This document shows positions 63,855-64,000 of a stretch of 64,000 bases of DNA, piece by piece; within the stretch, counting starts at the first letter, position 1, and each line of letters begins with the position of its first letter. The notes beneath the pieces are model-generated. The model saw nothing but the letters and a program-made list of their open reading frames with translations. It was not told the DNA's origin and did no database searches. The stretch is from positions 1 through 64,000 of the forward strand of contig JAIOQA010000090.1 in assembly GCA_021413675.1 (NCBI GenBank). The letters are read 5' to 3'. Made by a program: the position numbers and the translations under genes. The DNA comes from Deltaproteobacteria bacterium. GTDB taxonomy: Bacteria; Myxococcota_A; Polyangia; Haliangiales; Haliangiaceae.

Positions 63855-64000
63855 CAGCTGGTCGACCACCGAGATGCGGTTCCGCGATCCCGCGCGCGCC
63901 CGGGCGCTGGCGGCGCGGCTCGCCGAGGTCGTCGAGGGCGCGGGCCGGAAGATCTCGGTCATGCACGTGTGCGGCAGCCACGAGCAGGCGATCGCCAAGT
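63847..64000 (+). CDS. hypD: HypD, N-terminal part only (runs off the right edge)
   Basis: The ATG at 63847 overlaps the hypC tail. The visible 51 residues end with ISVMHVCGSHEQAIAK, which holds the HypD Cys motif (CGxH) that assembles Fe(CN)2CO. The rest lies beyond the window. Confidence 0.88.
   Translation, partial: MTDSWSTTEMRFRDPARARALAARLAEVVEGAGRKISVMHVCGSHEQAIAK

Overview
The window is a GC-rich, very tightly packed bacterial chromosome segment. Gene content points to a myxobacterium-like member of the Myxococcota (my inference; a Kofleriaceae/Haliangium-type lineage is plausible but unproven). The signs are many lipoproteins with a lipobox Cys followed by Ala/Asp/Pro linkers, a MYXO-CTERM-like Cys/hydrophobic/Arg tail, many PAS/GAF kinases, a class III nucleotidyl cyclase, and start/stop overlaps of the ATGA and GTGA type almost everywhere. 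No tRNA, rRNA, CRISPR array, insertion sequence or prophage gene was seen. No stretch over 300 bp lacks a gene; the longest gaps are 15187-15470 and 54100-54373.

Layout. 1-5319 (minus): one operon of a PstS-like binding protein, a small lipoprotein, a porin, a YfaP-like lipoprotein, ExbB, ExbD and the start of a TonB. 5514-8184: RBBP9-type hydrolase, fasciclin lipoprotein, a DUF2325 / 23-residue peptide / XRE-cupin set tiled by GTGA overlaps, and a small monooxygenase-fold protein. 8282-10445 (minus): class I fumarase and a broken metallophosphoesterase. 10464-15186 (minus): operon of a VCBS-repeat lipoprotein, a small lipoprotein and a beta-propeller/di-haem cytochrome lipoprotein. 15471-16493: lipin-like (LNS2) lipoprotein. 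16635-22107: sensor kinase, single-domain response regulator and hybrid kinase, all overlapping. 22097-24896 (minus): RtcB RNA ligase and ketopantoate-reductase-like protein. 25060-26615: DUF4266 and DUF3570 pair. 26691-28842: a SecD periplasmic domain joined to a SecY-like membrane domain. 28844-36122: GNAT, CehA/McbA-type PHP lipoprotein, a conserved unknown, two DEDDh exonucleases, TetR with a palindromic operator, lipoprotein, AraC/GlxA-type regulator and a second small monooxygenase-fold protein. 36208-39688 (minus): two paralogous RTX-repeat lipoproteins. 39774-41381: matrixin protease joined to a second exported domain, then a lipoprotein. 41504-50265: hybrid kinase, soluble chemoreceptor plus hemerythrin, hydrolase, NirD-like protein, EamA transporter, diguanylate cyclase, membrane protein and nucleotidyl cyclase. 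50368-55510: lipoprotein, then a FAD enzyme / acyltransferase / hydrolase operon divergent from a type III polyketide synthase. 55716-64000: a Hyb-type [NiFe] uptake hydrogenase operon, hybOABCD then hypF, hypC and hypD, running off the right edge.

How the genes work together. The hydrogenase operon is the clearest pathway: the periplasmic small and large subunits pass electrons through HybA and the membrane protein HybB to the quinone pool, while HybD and the Hyp proteins mature the Ni-Fe centre. The left-edge operon has the parts of a TonB-energised outer-membrane uptake system with its own binding protein. The most unusual item is the SecD-SecY hybrid at 26691-28842, which needs one frame correction near its start.
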